NCBI GenBank assembly: GCA_019217005.1
Contig: JAHBNG010000011.1
Span: 136,492 to 200,491 of the forward strand
Source: Chloroflexi bacterium TSY
GTDB lineage: Bacteria > Chloroflexota > Anaerolineae > Caldilineales > Caldilineaceae
Direction: 5' to 3'
DNA length: 64,000 nucleotides
The first letter of the stretch is position 1. Each line of letters opens with the position of its first letter. Below the pieces are notes generated by a model. The model was not told where the DNA came from and did not search any database. It was given only the letters and a program-made list of their open reading frames with translations. Both the position numbers and the translations under genes were made by a program. Shown in pieces: positions 27,291 through 37,790 of this stretch.

Positions 27291-27390
27291 CGTAGGTCCC
27301 GTCTCTGGCGCGACAAGCGCCAAGAGAACGGTTTTTCAAGTGAAGATTCAGGGTGCTTGGTGCTCGTCACACAGGGATGTATGACCTACG
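27291..27390. mobile_element. MITE H copy 1
   Basis: Ends CGTAGGT and ACCTACG enclosing GTCCCGTCTCTGG and a short hairpin GGCGCGACAAGCGCC. It is paired with a close relative 19 bases downstream. Confidence 0.65.
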
Positions 27391-27409
27391 ATTCACTCGC
27401 TCGGCTGTT

Positions 27410-27488
27410 GTAGGTCCCGTCTCTGGTGGGACAAGTGTCAAGAGAGCAGCCGTTTCCAAGTGGAGAGCTTCAGAGAAGGTGACCTACG
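27410..27488. mobile_element. MITE H copy 2
   Basis: Shares GTAGGTCCCGTCTCTGG and the terminal GTGACCTACG with copy 1 but has a shorter interior. The two stand in direct orientation just upstream of the lipoprotein gene. Confidence 0.65.
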
Positions 27489-27577
27489 ATTTGACAGTCT
27501 CTCGTCACTCACAACTTCGGTGACACGATACTATGCACGGAAGAACAAATATGACAATCGAAGGTAGATCGATCACA

Positions 27578-28591
27578 ATGATTCAACAGAACTTATCACG
27601 CTCTAAATGGCTTATTATCATTCTTGTCTTAAGTTTCACTTTCATCCTCGTCGCTTGTGGGCCTGCCGGCAGCGGGCAAATGACGATGAGCGAAGGAGAA
27701 ATGGAGCATGGAGAAATGGAGCATGGTGACATGCTTTTGGAAAATATCAGTGAGGTCGTCATGGTCAATATCACCGCCGCGCCTGAGGGGAAGGACGGTG
27801 AATACTTAACTGTCGCTGTGATGGACATGGATGGCAATCCCGTGACCGATGCCCTGGTGAGTCTAGAAGGCAACATGAACCATGCGGGGATGATTCCAGT
27901 TTTTACGGATCCCGTAACGGATGATGCCGAGACGGATGGCGTCTACCAGGTCCCCTTTGGGTTCACAATGTTGGGTGACTGGATTATCACCGTTTCTGCC
28001 GAAATGGCTGATGGCTCAGTAGAGTTACAAGATGTGAACCTATCAGTCAGCGAAGAGACCGTTAAAGTTCACAATATGGGTATGGAAGATGGTAAAATGG
28101 CGCCCGATGACCAGACCATGGAGGATGGGGCCGATCATGAGGCGGGAGAAGGTCACGATGAAGATGGTGCTGATCACAAGAATCATGACGAAGACAAGGC
28201 TGATCATGAAAGCCATGACAAAGATGATGATAGTGAGGGCCATGGGCATGAACGCGGCGACGATGATGGCGAAAAGATGATGGCATCTGAAGAGGTAATG
28301 GCAGCGATTGAACAGATGAATGTTCCCTCAATTCACGCAATTGATAAAGCGGTTTCCGAAGGCACCATCGAAGATGATTTTGCCCACACATTACATATGT
28401 TTGGTAAAGCGCTCAACTCAGTCGAATGGCCTGAAATGGTAACTGATAAAGTAGATGCCATCAACGAAGCAATGCCTGAACTCATCGAGAAGCTTGAAGC
28501 AGGCGATGCAGAGGCTGCGGCATCGTTGGCAACAGAAGTCCATCAAAATGCACATGATCTAGTCAATTTGTTTGAGAGTCACGAGGAGTAA
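27578..28591 (+). CDS. His/Met/Asp-rich lipoprotein with FixH/YtkA-like domain
   Basis: About 337 residues from ATG 27578. Signal peptide with lipobox VACG near residue 27. Next comes a Met/His-rich stretch (MSEGEMEHGEMEHGDM), then an Ig-like YtkA/FixH-type domain (about 55-150) with VAVMDMDGNPVTDALVSLEG. A long acidic His-rich linker (DHEAGEGHDEDGADHK and similar) follows, then an alpha-helical C-terminal domain (about 245-337). Met- and His-clusters bind copper or other divalent metals, so a periplasmic metal-binding role is likely but inferred. The next gene encodes a NapH/NosR-like ferredoxin membrane protein, compatible with a redox or copper-enzyme accessory function. An upstream ATG at 27533 is possible but lacks signal-peptide form. 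Confidence 0.75.
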   Translation: MIQQNLSRSKWLIIILVLSFTFILVACGPAGSGQMTMSEGEMEHGEMEHGDMLLENISEVVMVNITAAPEGKDGEYLTVAVMDMDGNPVTDALVSLEGNMNHAGMIPVFTDPVTDDAETDGVYQVPFGFTMLGDWIITVSAEMADGSVELQDVNLSVSEETVKVHNMGMEDGKMAPDDQTMEDGADHEAGEGHDEDGADHKNHDEDKADHESHDKDDDSEGHGHERGDDDGEKMMASEEVMAAIEQMNVPSIHAIDKAVSEGTIEDDFAHTLHMFGKALNSVEWPEMVTDKVDAINEAMPELIEKLEAGDAEAAASLATEVHQNAHDLVNLFESHEE

Positions 28592-28622
28592 ATCTAGGCG
28601 AAGGCTGAGGAAGATGAGTAGG

Positions 28623-28701
28623 GAGTGTGTCCCAAAGTGTGTAAATGCAGCGGTTCTCTGACTGAGCATTGTTCATTAACACACTTTGTGGTACACACCC
28701 T
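28623..28701. mobile_element. MITE C copy (79 bp)
   Basis: IS256-like ends with AAAGTGTGTAAA and ACACACTTTGTGG, flanked by an exact 9-bp duplication ATGAGTAGG (28614-28622 and 28702-28710). It lies between the lipoprotein and the ferredoxin-type membrane gene. Confidence 0.9.
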
Positions 28702-28760
28702 ATGAGTAGGATGACCCAGATACCTTTCTCTCTTCATCTCAGCCTCAACCTCCTACTAAA

Positions 28761-30272
28761 ATGATTGCACAAAACACAAACCGCTTTCAATTTGACCTAC
28801 TCCGTATTCCGCTTTTGGGTCACTTTCTTAAGTGGAAGCATAGCCGAACCGCGCTGCAGATTTTGTTATTAATCATTGCGGCGGCAATTATCATCGATGG
28901 CTTCTTGGGGACCCAATTGGCGGCAAAAAATGTTGCGACAGTATCAGCTTGGGTGCACTATCGGGGGCTGGTGGTACTGGCGCTCTTATTGGTCGGAAAT
29001 CTTTTCTGTGCTGCCTGTCCATTTATATTGCCGCGGCGTCTGGCCAAGTGGCTAGGACGGCCAACACAGCGCTGGCCCAGTTTTCTACGGAACAAGTGGT
29101 TCGCCTTAGTAGGGTTGCTCGGTATCTTTTTTGCCTACGAACTCTTTAATCTCTGGAATAGTCCTTGGCTAACGGCTTGGGTTGCCGTTGCCTATTTTGC
29201 CCTGGCCTTTGTGCTCGAAGCTTTCTTCACGCGCAGTAGCTTCTGCAAATATGTCTGTCCACTGGGCTCCTTCAATTTTCTCTATAGTACTCTGAGCCCC
29301 ACTCAAATCGCCTCACGTGACTTACAGACTTGCCATGAGTGTGTCGGGAAAGAATGTGTGAATGGCGTGACAAAGGCAGAGATTCAACTTGAAGAGAAGC
29401 CTCTTAAAAACACTCGAGACGACAGTGAACAAAACCAAAGTCGTGCTGGTCACAATTCAAAAGTCATCCAGGATGGTTGTCAGCTAGAGTTATTTGTCCC
29501 GACCATCCAGAGCAACATGGACTGTACGTTTTGCCTCGATTGTGTCAAAGCCTGTCCCCACGATAATGTTGCCCTGATCGCGCGCCTCCCTGGCAACGAA
29601 CTCTTCCGCCAAACCTGGCGTCACCGCATAGATTTAGCGTTTCTCGCTATCCTGACGGCCTATATCGGATTGGTCAACGCTTTTGCCATGACGCCGCCGG
29701 TTTACGAGATCGAATTGGGGCTAGCCGACTTGCTCAATACCCAAAATGAGGCCATTGTCCTGGGTATTGTCTTTTTTGAAGGCGCCATCATGATTCCTCT
29801 CCTTTTGGTTTACGGTGCCGCCTGGCTTGGACGGCGTCTGAGTGGAAGCAGGGAGACGCTCAACCGCATTATCATCCGTCACGCGTATAGTTTTGTGCCA
29901 ATGGGTTTTGCCATCTGGTTTTCTCACTACATGTTCCATTTCCTGATCGGTCCCATGACCATTATACCCGCTGTACAAACCTTTTTTCAGCGCACGCTTA
30001 GTTGGCCTCTCTTTGGTCCTGCCAACTGGCGATTGGCCTCTCTCTTCGTGTTGCCGATCAATACACTTCAACTTATCCAAACAGTTGCTGTATATGGTGG
30101 TTTGTTGGCGGCGATTGCTCTCACGCTTCAAGCCGCACGCAAAACTCATAAAAACCGCCGCAACGCGTTACTTGAAGCATTGCCCTGGATTGTGGTGCTG
30201 GTGCTGTTAGCCATTGCTGGAGGAGCGACCTTCCTGCTCCCAATGGAGATGCGAGGCAATGTTTTTGGCTAG
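28761..30272 (+). CDS. NapH/NosR-like membrane protein with 4Fe-4S centres
   Basis: 503 residues with at least ten hydrophobic segments. Cysteine motifs in order: NLFCAACPFILPRR (about residue 77), FCKYVCPLGSFNF (about 160), TCHECVGKECVNG (about 190) and CTFCLDCVKACPHDN (about 255), the last two fitting 4Fe-4S ligation. The CxxxCP motif after a helix is the hallmark of NapH, NosR C-terminus and MauN-type quinol oxidising/electron-transfer proteins. It probably passes electrons across the membrane to a periplasmic partner, perhaps linked to the metal-binding lipoprotein upstream. A large loop between the third and fourth motifs (EKPLKNTRDDSEQNQ) is variable. The frame is intact. The exact partner enzyme is not in the window. 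Confidence 0.85.
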   Translation: MIAQNTNRFQFDLLRIPLLGHFLKWKHSRTALQILLLIIAAAIIIDGFLGTQLAAKNVATVSAWVHYRGLVVLALLLVGNLFCAACPFILPRRLAKWLGRPTQRWPSFLRNKWFALVGLLGIFFAYELFNLWNSPWLTAWVAVAYFALAFVLEAFFTRSSFCKYVCPLGSFNFLYSTLSPTQIASRDLQTCHECVGKECVNGVTKAEIQLEEKPLKNTRDDSEQNQSRAGHNSKVIQDGCQLELFVPTIQSNMDCTFCLDCVKACPHDNVALIARLPGNELFRQTWRHRIDLAFLAILTAYIGLVNAFAMTPPVYEIELGLADLLNTQNEAIVLGIVFFEGAIMIPLLLVYGAAWLGRRLSGSRETLNRIIIRHAYSFVPMGFAIWFSHYMFHFLIGPMTIIPAVQTFFQRTLSWPLFGPANWRLASLFVLPINTLQLIQTVAVYGGLLAAIALTLQAARKTHKNRRNALLEALPWIVVLVLLAIAGGATFLLPMEMRGNVFG

Positions 30273-30718
30273 ATAACCCATATGCTTCAAGACGGAGTTA
30301 ATTGTCAGTGAATTGTAACGGCTCAGGGCTTGACAATCTTTGCCCCTTACCGTAACCTATGATACTGTAGTGGAATTTACTGGTATATCAAGATTGCATA
30401 AGTGCGTGGACGGCCCATCTATGCGCCCGATCGAAGAGCCATACCCAAAATTCCACCCCCCCTTATTTTGCACAAGCAGCTCGGATGCTCTGGTCTATCT
30501 ACGCATAGTCTGAGGCAATCCCGAAAAAATTAGCGATCATTTTAATTGGTTGCTCCCCGCAACTGGGCATATTCTGTAAACTCCATGTGTCGTTTACACG
30601 GAGTCGTTTTGTCGTTCCATATATACTCCGCAGCAGCACAACAGAACATTATATACACGAGCAAAAATGAACCTTTATGGCGCTGCTAGGTATAACTACC
30701 ATTTTCATGAGGAAAAAC
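30273..30718. other. Intergenic region upstream of nuclease gene
   Basis: About 445 bases. No gene seen. A TTGACA at 30331 and TATGAT at 30359 are 22 bases apart, too far for a confident sigma-70 promoter. No MITE ends recognised. Confidence 0.4.
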
Positions 30719-33700
30719 ATGCATAATTATGTCCCACATGTGCAACGAGCACACTTCTGGCGTATTCGTCGTTTGTTGAGCCTAAGTCTTTCCTTATTTC
30801 TGCTTTCGATTCCCCTTGGTTCATTCACATCCCACCAGTCAATCGCATACGGTCAAGCAAGTGACCTGTTCTTTTCGGAATATATTGAAGGCTCCTCTAA
30901 CAACAAGGCAATCGAAATTTACAACGGAACGGGGACTAATATCAACTTATCCACCTATTCCGTTGAGATCTACAACAATGGTGCCTCCACACCAAACAAC
31001 ACAGAAGCTCTCTCCGGTACATTGATCGACGGCGATGTTTTGGTCATTGCCAATTCCTCGGCCGCCGGCGCCATTCTCACCAAAGCGGATCTGACCAGTT
31101 CAGTCACTTTTTTCAATGGTGACGATGCACTCGTTCTCAAGAACAATGGTGTGGTCATCGATATGCTCGGCGTTGTTGGCACTGATCCAGGTAGTGCATG
31201 GGGTGGCGGAGGTACAACCACGCAGGACCAGACGATTCGTCGTTTGCCCACGATCTGCGCGGGTGATCCAGATGGCTTTGACAACCCGGCTGACATCAGC
31301 GATGAATGGGAAGGCTTTGCCCAAGATACCTTTGACGGCTTGGGGAGCCATACCGCTAACTGTAATGGGGATCCACCGCCACCACCACCGGATCCGACAA
31401 CGCCTCAGATTCTCATCACAGAGATTATGTACAACCCCGCCAGTGCCGAAAATGACTGGGAGTGGGTCGAGATTTACAACGCAGGTTCCCAAACCGTCGA
31501 TCTGGCCGGTTATGTGTTGGATGATATCAACAGCGTGGTCGTGTCAGGATCCAACATCTCTGCTGGAACGATTGACCCCGGAGCCTCGGCGCTGCTCTTC
31601 AACATTGACGCAATTACTGCGGCTGACTTTGCTGCGGCCTGGGGTGCAGGCATCAACTTAATACCGGTTACTCAGTGGAACACTTTGTCGCTCAATAACA
31701 GCGGTGATCAGGTCGGTCTTTGGGACACCGTGGCAAGTTACACAAATGACAATCAGACCCACGCCAACACCATTATCACTGTGAACTATGCAACGAGCGG
31801 CGTATGGCCATCCGCCGATGGTGCTGGTTCCATCTACCTGACCGATCTTTCTTTAGACAGCAGCAATGGCAACAGTTGGGCGCTAAGCACAGTTGGCGCA
31901 TCAACCCCGGTCTTCACGGCCTACCAGAGCAATCCATCAGGCGGCAACAGCGGCAGTGACATTGGATCACCCGGCATGCCGTCAGCAGCACCGACCCCGT
32001 CTCTGTTGTTGACCGAGATTGTTGTCACGCCAACAGGGGGTGAGTTTGTTGAAATCTACAACCCTAACAGCACCGCCGTTGACCTGAGCAATGTCTATCT
32101 CACCGATGCAACGTTTGCTGGTGGCGGCACTTTCTATTACAACATTGTAACGGGTGCGAATGCTGGCGGCGGTGGCTTTGCAGACTTTCACGCACGCTTT
32201 CCAGATGGTGCAAGCATTGCGCCAGACACTTATCAGACGATTGCCCTGGCTGGCTCATCTGCCTTTGTCGCGGAATATGGCATTGCCCCAACCTACGAAC
32301 TCTTTGACGATGGGTCGACAAACGGCGAACAGCAGATGCGAGGCTCTCCCGGGTTCTACCAATAATCAAGGTGGTCTGAGCAACGGGGGTGAGGTTGTCA
32401 TTCTCTACACATGGGATGGCGCAAGCGATCTGGTGCAAGATCTGGATTATGCCGTGTGGGGTGATAAGGCCGAAGCAGTAGACAAAACTGGCGTCGCAAT
32501 TGATGGCCCCGATGCTGACTCTGCCACATCGACCTATCTTTCCGATACGGCAATCAGCAGCCAAGATGTCATTGCAGGGGATGCTCATCTCTTTGGCAAT
32601 TCCTGGCAACGCAACGACTTGACCGAAGGGGCCGAGATGCAAACTGGCGGCAATGGAGCGAGCGGCAGCGACGAAACGTCCGAGGATCTCTCGAATACCT
32701 GGTGCGACGCGGCGCCAACGCCCAGAGTGATTGCCCGCCAGACGGTGGTCAAATTGGCTTCTGTGGTGATCCGGCAACCCTGATCCATCAGATCCAAGGC
32801 TCTGGCCTGACGTTCAATAGTGCTTTCGGTGGTGTCCAAATTGTTGAGGGGATTGTGACATTGTTGAGGGGATTGTGACGGGCTCCTTCCCCGGTCTTTC
32901 TGGCTTCTATATGCAAGAAGAAGTGGGCGACCAAGATGGTGATCCAGCTACATCCGAAGGTATCTTTGTCTTCGTGGGTGGAACACCGACAGTCGCGGCG
33001 GGGAATATCGTCCGTGTACTTGGCACGGCGACCGACTTTGTGACATCCTCTGGTGCATCGCCACTGACCGAGATCACGGGCAACGTCACAGTGCTGGATT
33101 GTGGCCCATCAGCCACACCGGCAACACCCGTTCAGTTGATGCTCCCGGTGCCTTCGCGAGACGTTTTTGAACAGTATGAGGGAATGTTGGTCGAATTCCC
33201 ACAAGAGCTGGTTATTACCGAATATTTCAACTTTGATCGCTTTGGCGAGATTGTTCTGGCCCTCCCACTGGATGGTGAGGAACGTCCCTTCCAACCAACC
33301 GGCGTCGTGGAGCCAGGTGCTGCCGCCAATGCACGACAGGCAGAGAATGAACGGCGACGGATTCGCTACGATGACGGACGCACGGCCTCGAACCCCGATC
33401 CGGCGATTCATCCCAATGGCAACATCTTTGACTTGACCAACCGCTTCCGAGGTGGTGATGCAATCACGGCTGCGACGGGTATCATGGATGATCGTTTTGG
33501 TGACTATCGCATCCAGCCAACCCAGGGTGGAATCTACACACAGAAGAATCAGCGTCCGGCAGCGCCAGAAGATGTAGGCGGTCGGTTGACGATTGCCACC
33601 ATGAACGTCTTGAACTATTTCACCACGCTGGATGAGGGCGGCAACACCTGTGGACCCAATAACTTGGGTTGTCGTGGAGCGGACAATACCGAAGAATTTA

Positions 33701-35070
33701 CCCGTCAGCGCACCAAGATCATTGCGGCCCTAGCCGGTATCAACGCCGATGTCGTCGGGTTGGTTGAGATCGAGAACAACGCAACAGCGGCTGTGCAGGA
33801 TCTGGTAAATGGTTTGAATGATGCGCTCGGGGCTGGTACCTATAGCTTTATCGATACCGGCACAATTGGTACAGATGCCATCAAGGTAGCTTTCATCTAC
33901 AAACCAGCAACCGTCACGCCAGTTGGTGCCTTTGCTGTCTTGGATAGCACTGTTGACGCCCGCTTCATCGACACAAAGAATCGCCCTGTGTTGGCTCAAA
34001 CCTTTGCCGAAAACGCGACGGGTGAAAAGGTAACCATTGTCGTCAATCATCTTAAGTCCAAAGGATCGCCCTGTGACGATGTGGGGGATCCGAACCAGAA
34101 TGATGGTCAAGGCAACTGCAACGGCACCCGCATGCAAGCGGCTGAAGCACTTGTCGACTGGTTAACGACAGATCCAACCGGTAGCGGTGATCCTGATTTT
34201 CTCATCATCGGTGACCTGAATGCCTACGACAAAGAAGACCCCGTCGACGCGATCCTAGAAGGTGCAGATGATGCGTTGGGAACATCAGACGACTACACAG
34301 ACCTGATTGCACGCTTCCAGGGCGAGTTGACCTACTCATTTGTCTTTGACGGTCAGTTTGGCTATCTAGATCACGCCTTGGCCAACGAGAGCCTGGTTTC
34401 GCAAGTGACGGGCGTGACGCAATGGCACATCAATGCAGACGAGCCAGACATTCTGGACTTCGACACCAGCTTTAAGAAAGATGCACAGGATGCGCTCTAT
34501 GAACCAAACGCGTTCCGCGCTACGGATCATGATCCGATCATCGTCGGTCTGGCCTTGGCACCGCCTCCAGTGCTTATTTCGCAAAAGCTATTTGGGAAGA
34601 TCACGAACGTCAACTATGTACCTAAGCCAATACCAAATGCCCCAGCAGGTGTTGTCACCGTCTCCGTTGCCTTCACAAACATTCGTGAGGAACCGTTGAG
34701 CAATCTCTTCTTTGTCATCACGAAATTGACGAGAGGCAATCTACTGCTGAATGCAGATGGTGGTCCGGCTGGAGAGGGCGCAACCCTGTCCATACCGAAT
34801 AGCGCCCTGGGTGACGACCAACTCTTGACCTCAGGCGAGTCTGTGAATGTTGACTTCGTGATTGGGTTAGCAAAGTCACGGAATTTCCGAATCCGTGTGG
34901 ATGCATATGGGTCGGTTCATGAAGATGGCGCGATCGCCGCGGCGAGCAGTTCGCAACCAGCCATTGACTTTGAGATTACCGCCGTAGAGTTGGGGAATGT
35001 TGAAAGAGATGACTCTGAGACGCAGGAAAGCCAGATGGATAAGGTTTTCTTGCCACTATTTGTGCGTTAA
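30719..35070 (+). pseudogene. Secreted ExeM/NucH-type nuclease with lamin-tail domains, broken in three places
   Basis: Extracellular DNA-degrading protein. ATG 30719 follows GAGGAAAA and begins a signal peptide (LLSLSLSLFLLSIPLGS). Three lamin-tail domains follow: FFSEYIEGSSNNKAIEIYN, LITEIMYNPASAENDWEWV, LLLTEIVVTPTGGEFVEIYN. A middle ExeM-type OB domain (GFYMQEEVGDQDGDPATS) leads to the endonuclease/exonuclease/phosphatase domain with IATMNVLNYF, VGLVEIENN (catalytic Glu), NHLKSKGS, IIGDLNAYDKEDP and ATDHDPIIVGL. A C-terminal adhesion-like domain ends at 35070. Breaks: a frameshift near 32335, another near 32725, and a 20-bp tandem duplication at 32840-32879 that shifts the frame. With those repaired, the protein would be about 1440 residues. 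As it stands it cannot be made whole. Confidence 0.88.
32840..32879. repeat. 20-bp tandem duplication that breaks the nuclease frame
   Basis: The unit ATTGTTGAGGGGATTGTGAC occurs twice in direct succession (32840-32859 and 32860-32879). Twenty bases is not a multiple of three. Removing one copy gives VQIVEGIVTGSFPGLSGFY in one frame, exactly the expected protein sequence. Confidence 0.93.
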
Positions 35071-35224
35071 AGATTGTTCGTCGGTTTGCTTTTCCCCACA
35101 TCTCTGGAAGGGGAAATCGTGACGGGAAGGCGGGCAAATGGTCGGGCGAGGGAAAACTTACACGTTGTCCCAATTCATTCGCCCGGCCACTTGCCCTGGT
35201 ATCATACTGTTCAGACACAGAATA

Positions 35225-35303
35225 GGCAATGTGTCCCAAAGTGTGTAAATGCAGCGGTTCTCTGATTGAGCAGTGTTCATTGACACGCTTTGTGGTAGAC
35301 ACT
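35225..35303. mobile_element. MITE C copy (79 bp)
   Basis: IS256-like ends (AAAGTGTGTAAA and GACACGCTTTGTGG), flanked by an exact 9-bp duplication CACAGAATA (35216-35224 and 35304-35312). The right duplication supplies the first base of the creatininase start codon at 35312. Confidence 0.9.
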
Positions 35304-35940
35304 CACAGAATATGGGAATCTTCACAGCTCAATTAACTGAAGAAGTCCGGCTTGAGCGAATGCGCCCAGCTCAGATAGACGCAGCAAAAGCGCGTCGCCC
35401 TGCCATCTATCTCCCTTTCGGCGCGCTGGAGTGGCATGGATACCACAATCCAGTTGGCTTGGACGCACTCAAAGCTCATGAGCAATTGGTGGGGCTGGCA
35501 CTACGTGCTGGCGGTATTGTCTATCCGCCGATCTACTTTGGTGCTGGCGGCGGTCATTTTCATTGGCCCCATTCCTATATGGTCAGTCCAGATCCGATGA
35601 CGCAGATTGTTACCGGACTCCTGCAGCGGTTTGAGCAGGATGGCTATACCCATGCCATTCTCATCTCGGGTCATTATCCCAATCGCAGCCAATATTTGGA
35701 CGCTGGGGTAGCGGCTTATCGGCAGGCCGGTGGTACCATGCGGCTGTTAGCTTTGGTGGAAAATCAGGTGCCTGAAATCGATGGAGACCACGCAGCGAAA
35801 TATGAAACCTCTTCTATGCTCTACCTGGATCCGCCCTTGGTCAACATGGCCGCTCTACAGGGCAAGCCGAATGACGACATAGGTGGTCTGGAGGAAGTGA
35901 TCGACTGGATGGACGAATCCTATCGTGAACACCCTTGTTA

Positions 35941-37417
35941 CTTTACTTTCTGGTAAAGGCTTGAGGACAAAGGGAAACCGAAAGGGCGGAAAAGAATCCA
36001 CCCTGAAAAACGGGATAAAATGTAAAAATAGTGCTCGGCTAGTTTAAGCGGGCATTGAGGCGGCGATGAGCGAGAACGCCTTTAGGTAAATGGTGTGAAA
36101 CCGAGGCCTTTTTCCGAAAGTCAGGGTCGAGTTGGTCAGGAGTTGGAAAAAGAGCACTCGAGAGAACACGGCGCAGCCTGCCGGGAGTGGATTGAGGCTC
36201 GATCCCAGTAGCCAGTCGGTATGGGAGGAAGAGAAGCGGCTAAATGGGAAAGAAGATTGCCAGCCAGCAGCCCCAGTTCAAAGCGGAAACAAGCCTCATC
36301 GGCATGAACAAATTGACGATGTAAGCCAATCATCTGCTTGGAAGCCAAGGGGGGAGGTTCAACAGGCCAGCGTTCCAGGTAGACAAGATAAATGGTTTCA
36401 GGCTGCAAAGTCATAACGGTCGCCAAAACCAAAGGTGTGTTGTAGGCCGGATCCTGAATGACGTAAATCGAGTAGGTACGGTTGGCTGTATCCACCTTGG
36501 TTGTTCTGGGGACGAGATTGTGCCATGCTTGATAGCAAATCAGGCGACCACTATAGAGAAAGCGACCAGACGAGTCCGGAGTTGTAGCCTCGAGTCGCTT
36601 TCCTTATAGCTGCGAGAGAGCGGACGCACAATATCACCATATTCAGGTGGTCTGCCTTTTCTTTGCGTTTGGGGAACTCATTGCGGCGCACTGTGCAGTT
36701 AATGGCTTCCGCAGGACAAATCGGTCGATGCCGCTTTCTAGCATTTCTCTGATTGTAAACCCGGCATCGACCACCGCCACTTCGTCTGACTCCAGTGATT
36801 TCTTCGTCTCTTTCAGCAGCTTTTTCCGAAACTCACTTTCCTTTGTTCCAACCGTGCATCTCATGATTGCCTTGAGCAGTGGCACTCGCTTCCCGCCTAT
36901 CTCCCCCGAGCTTATCATCACTCCAAAGATGAGCGGGCAATGCCCGACGAGCCGTTGAGTTATAGAGTCGGTTCACTTTCCCTTGCAGCTTCGGTCGCCA
37001 GAACCCTGTGATATCTATGCTTTTCACTCGGTACCCTTCTAACTTTTGCCTCCCATTCCCCTTTCCACTTCTTCTTGCCACGACCCCAGCAGACTTGTGA
37101 TATCCCATGATCCATATCGAGCTCCACCAGCTTCGCCGGAGCTCCTCATCTTCAAACCCGCTTTCTTTCAATGCGCTATGGATTGCTCCTCGACTTTTCA
37201 GAAACGACCCATTCAGCATTGCCCACATCAGACGCATTACATTTACGTTTGTTCCCATCGGCGTTACTTGCAATACATTCATCAGTACTGCTATAGTTAT
37301 TTCTGGCGCGGTTAGCATTCCTTCCTCCTTTTTGGGTTCTCTACCTTTAGGATGAACTGCTAACCGCTTTTTGTCACATTTCTCACCTCATCTCTTTTCT
37401 TTTACCAGAAAGTAAAG
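35941..37417 (-). mobile_element. IS4-superfamily element copy 2 (1477 bp)
   Basis: Same ends as copy 1, reversed orientation. Exact 6-bp duplication TTGTTA (35935-35940 and 37418-37423). Net deletion of about 29 bases relative to copy 1. It splits the creatininase gene in frame. Confidence 0.95.
36082..37318 (-). pseudogene. IS4-superfamily transposase, copy 2, frameshifted
   Basis: Begins at 37318 with MLTAPEITIAVLMNVLQ as in copy 1 and ends at 36082 with FTPFP-like or shifted sequence. At least three frame breaks are needed to follow copy 1 (around 37090, 36950 and 36605). The Y-(2)-R-(3)-E-(6)-K region is present as [15 protein letters not shown], in which the His after Glu is replaced by Pro. 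Probably inactive. It may still be mobilised in trans by copy 1, because its ends are intact. Confidence 0.85.
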
Positions 37418-37597
37418 TTGTTATGGTTTGCTGGGAATTGACCCGCGGCGCCATGCAACCGCCGCGATAGGGAAGACAAATACAAGATTGTTGATTGACT
37501 TTCTGGTTGATTGGCTTGAAACAGAATGATTTTTGTAGCTGTTCCGCATGTCAGCTATCAGCTTGACGCGTTTAAGCAGCTTGTCTCGACAGGGAAG

Positions 37598-37740
37598 TGT
37601 ATTGTTCTATGACATCGACACCTCTAGAAATCGGCTCCATCGCGACCCCCTGCATGCGCTACTTCAGGAGAGTCACAGGCCAAATGGGGGGGTCGCGAAC
37701 AAACCGAACAGCTCAGGTGTCGATCTCATAAAACAGTACA
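37598..37740. mobile_element. MITE E copy 2 (143 bp)
   Basis: Ends TGTATTGTT and AACAGTACA, with the sub-terminal pair GACATCGACACC and GGTGTCGATCTC. Flanks GGAAG and GGAAA agree at four of five positions. It lies between the creatininase and the enolase-family gene. It overlaps no gene. Confidence 0.8.
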
Positions 37741-37790
37741 GGAAAGTGCCGAGCTGATGGCTGACTCGCTGAATGCTTACCGATTTTTTT

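Larger units (their letters stand above)
27084..27577. other. Gene-free region filled with small palindromic elements
   Basis: About 490 bases between the kinase and the lipoprotein. It holds MITE G copy 2 and two MITE H copies, listed separately. Apart from those I see no gene. Confidence 0.6.
35312..37529 (+). pseudogene. Creatininase-family amidohydrolase, split by IS4-like element copy 2
   Basis: Metal-dependent amidohydrolase of the creatininase fold (acts on cyclic or linear amides such as creatinine or formamides). ATG 35312 (MGIFTAQLTEEV). Visible motifs are YLPFGALEWHG (metal Glu and His), GLDALKAHE (Asp), GAGGGHFHWPHS, ISGHYPNRSQ and DGDHAAKYETSSMLYL (Glu near the C-terminus). At 35941 the IS begins. 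Removing it and one TTGTTA copy rejoins the frame as REHPCYGLLGIDPRRHATAAIG and the gene ends at 37529. The restored length of about 245 residues is normal. The right end of MITE C falls exactly at the start codon, so the native upstream region has been displaced. Confidence 0.88.

Noticed and set aside
30331..30365. Sigma-70 promoter TTGACA...TATGAT
   Set aside because: Spacing of 22 bases is outside the usual 16-18, and no other support exists.
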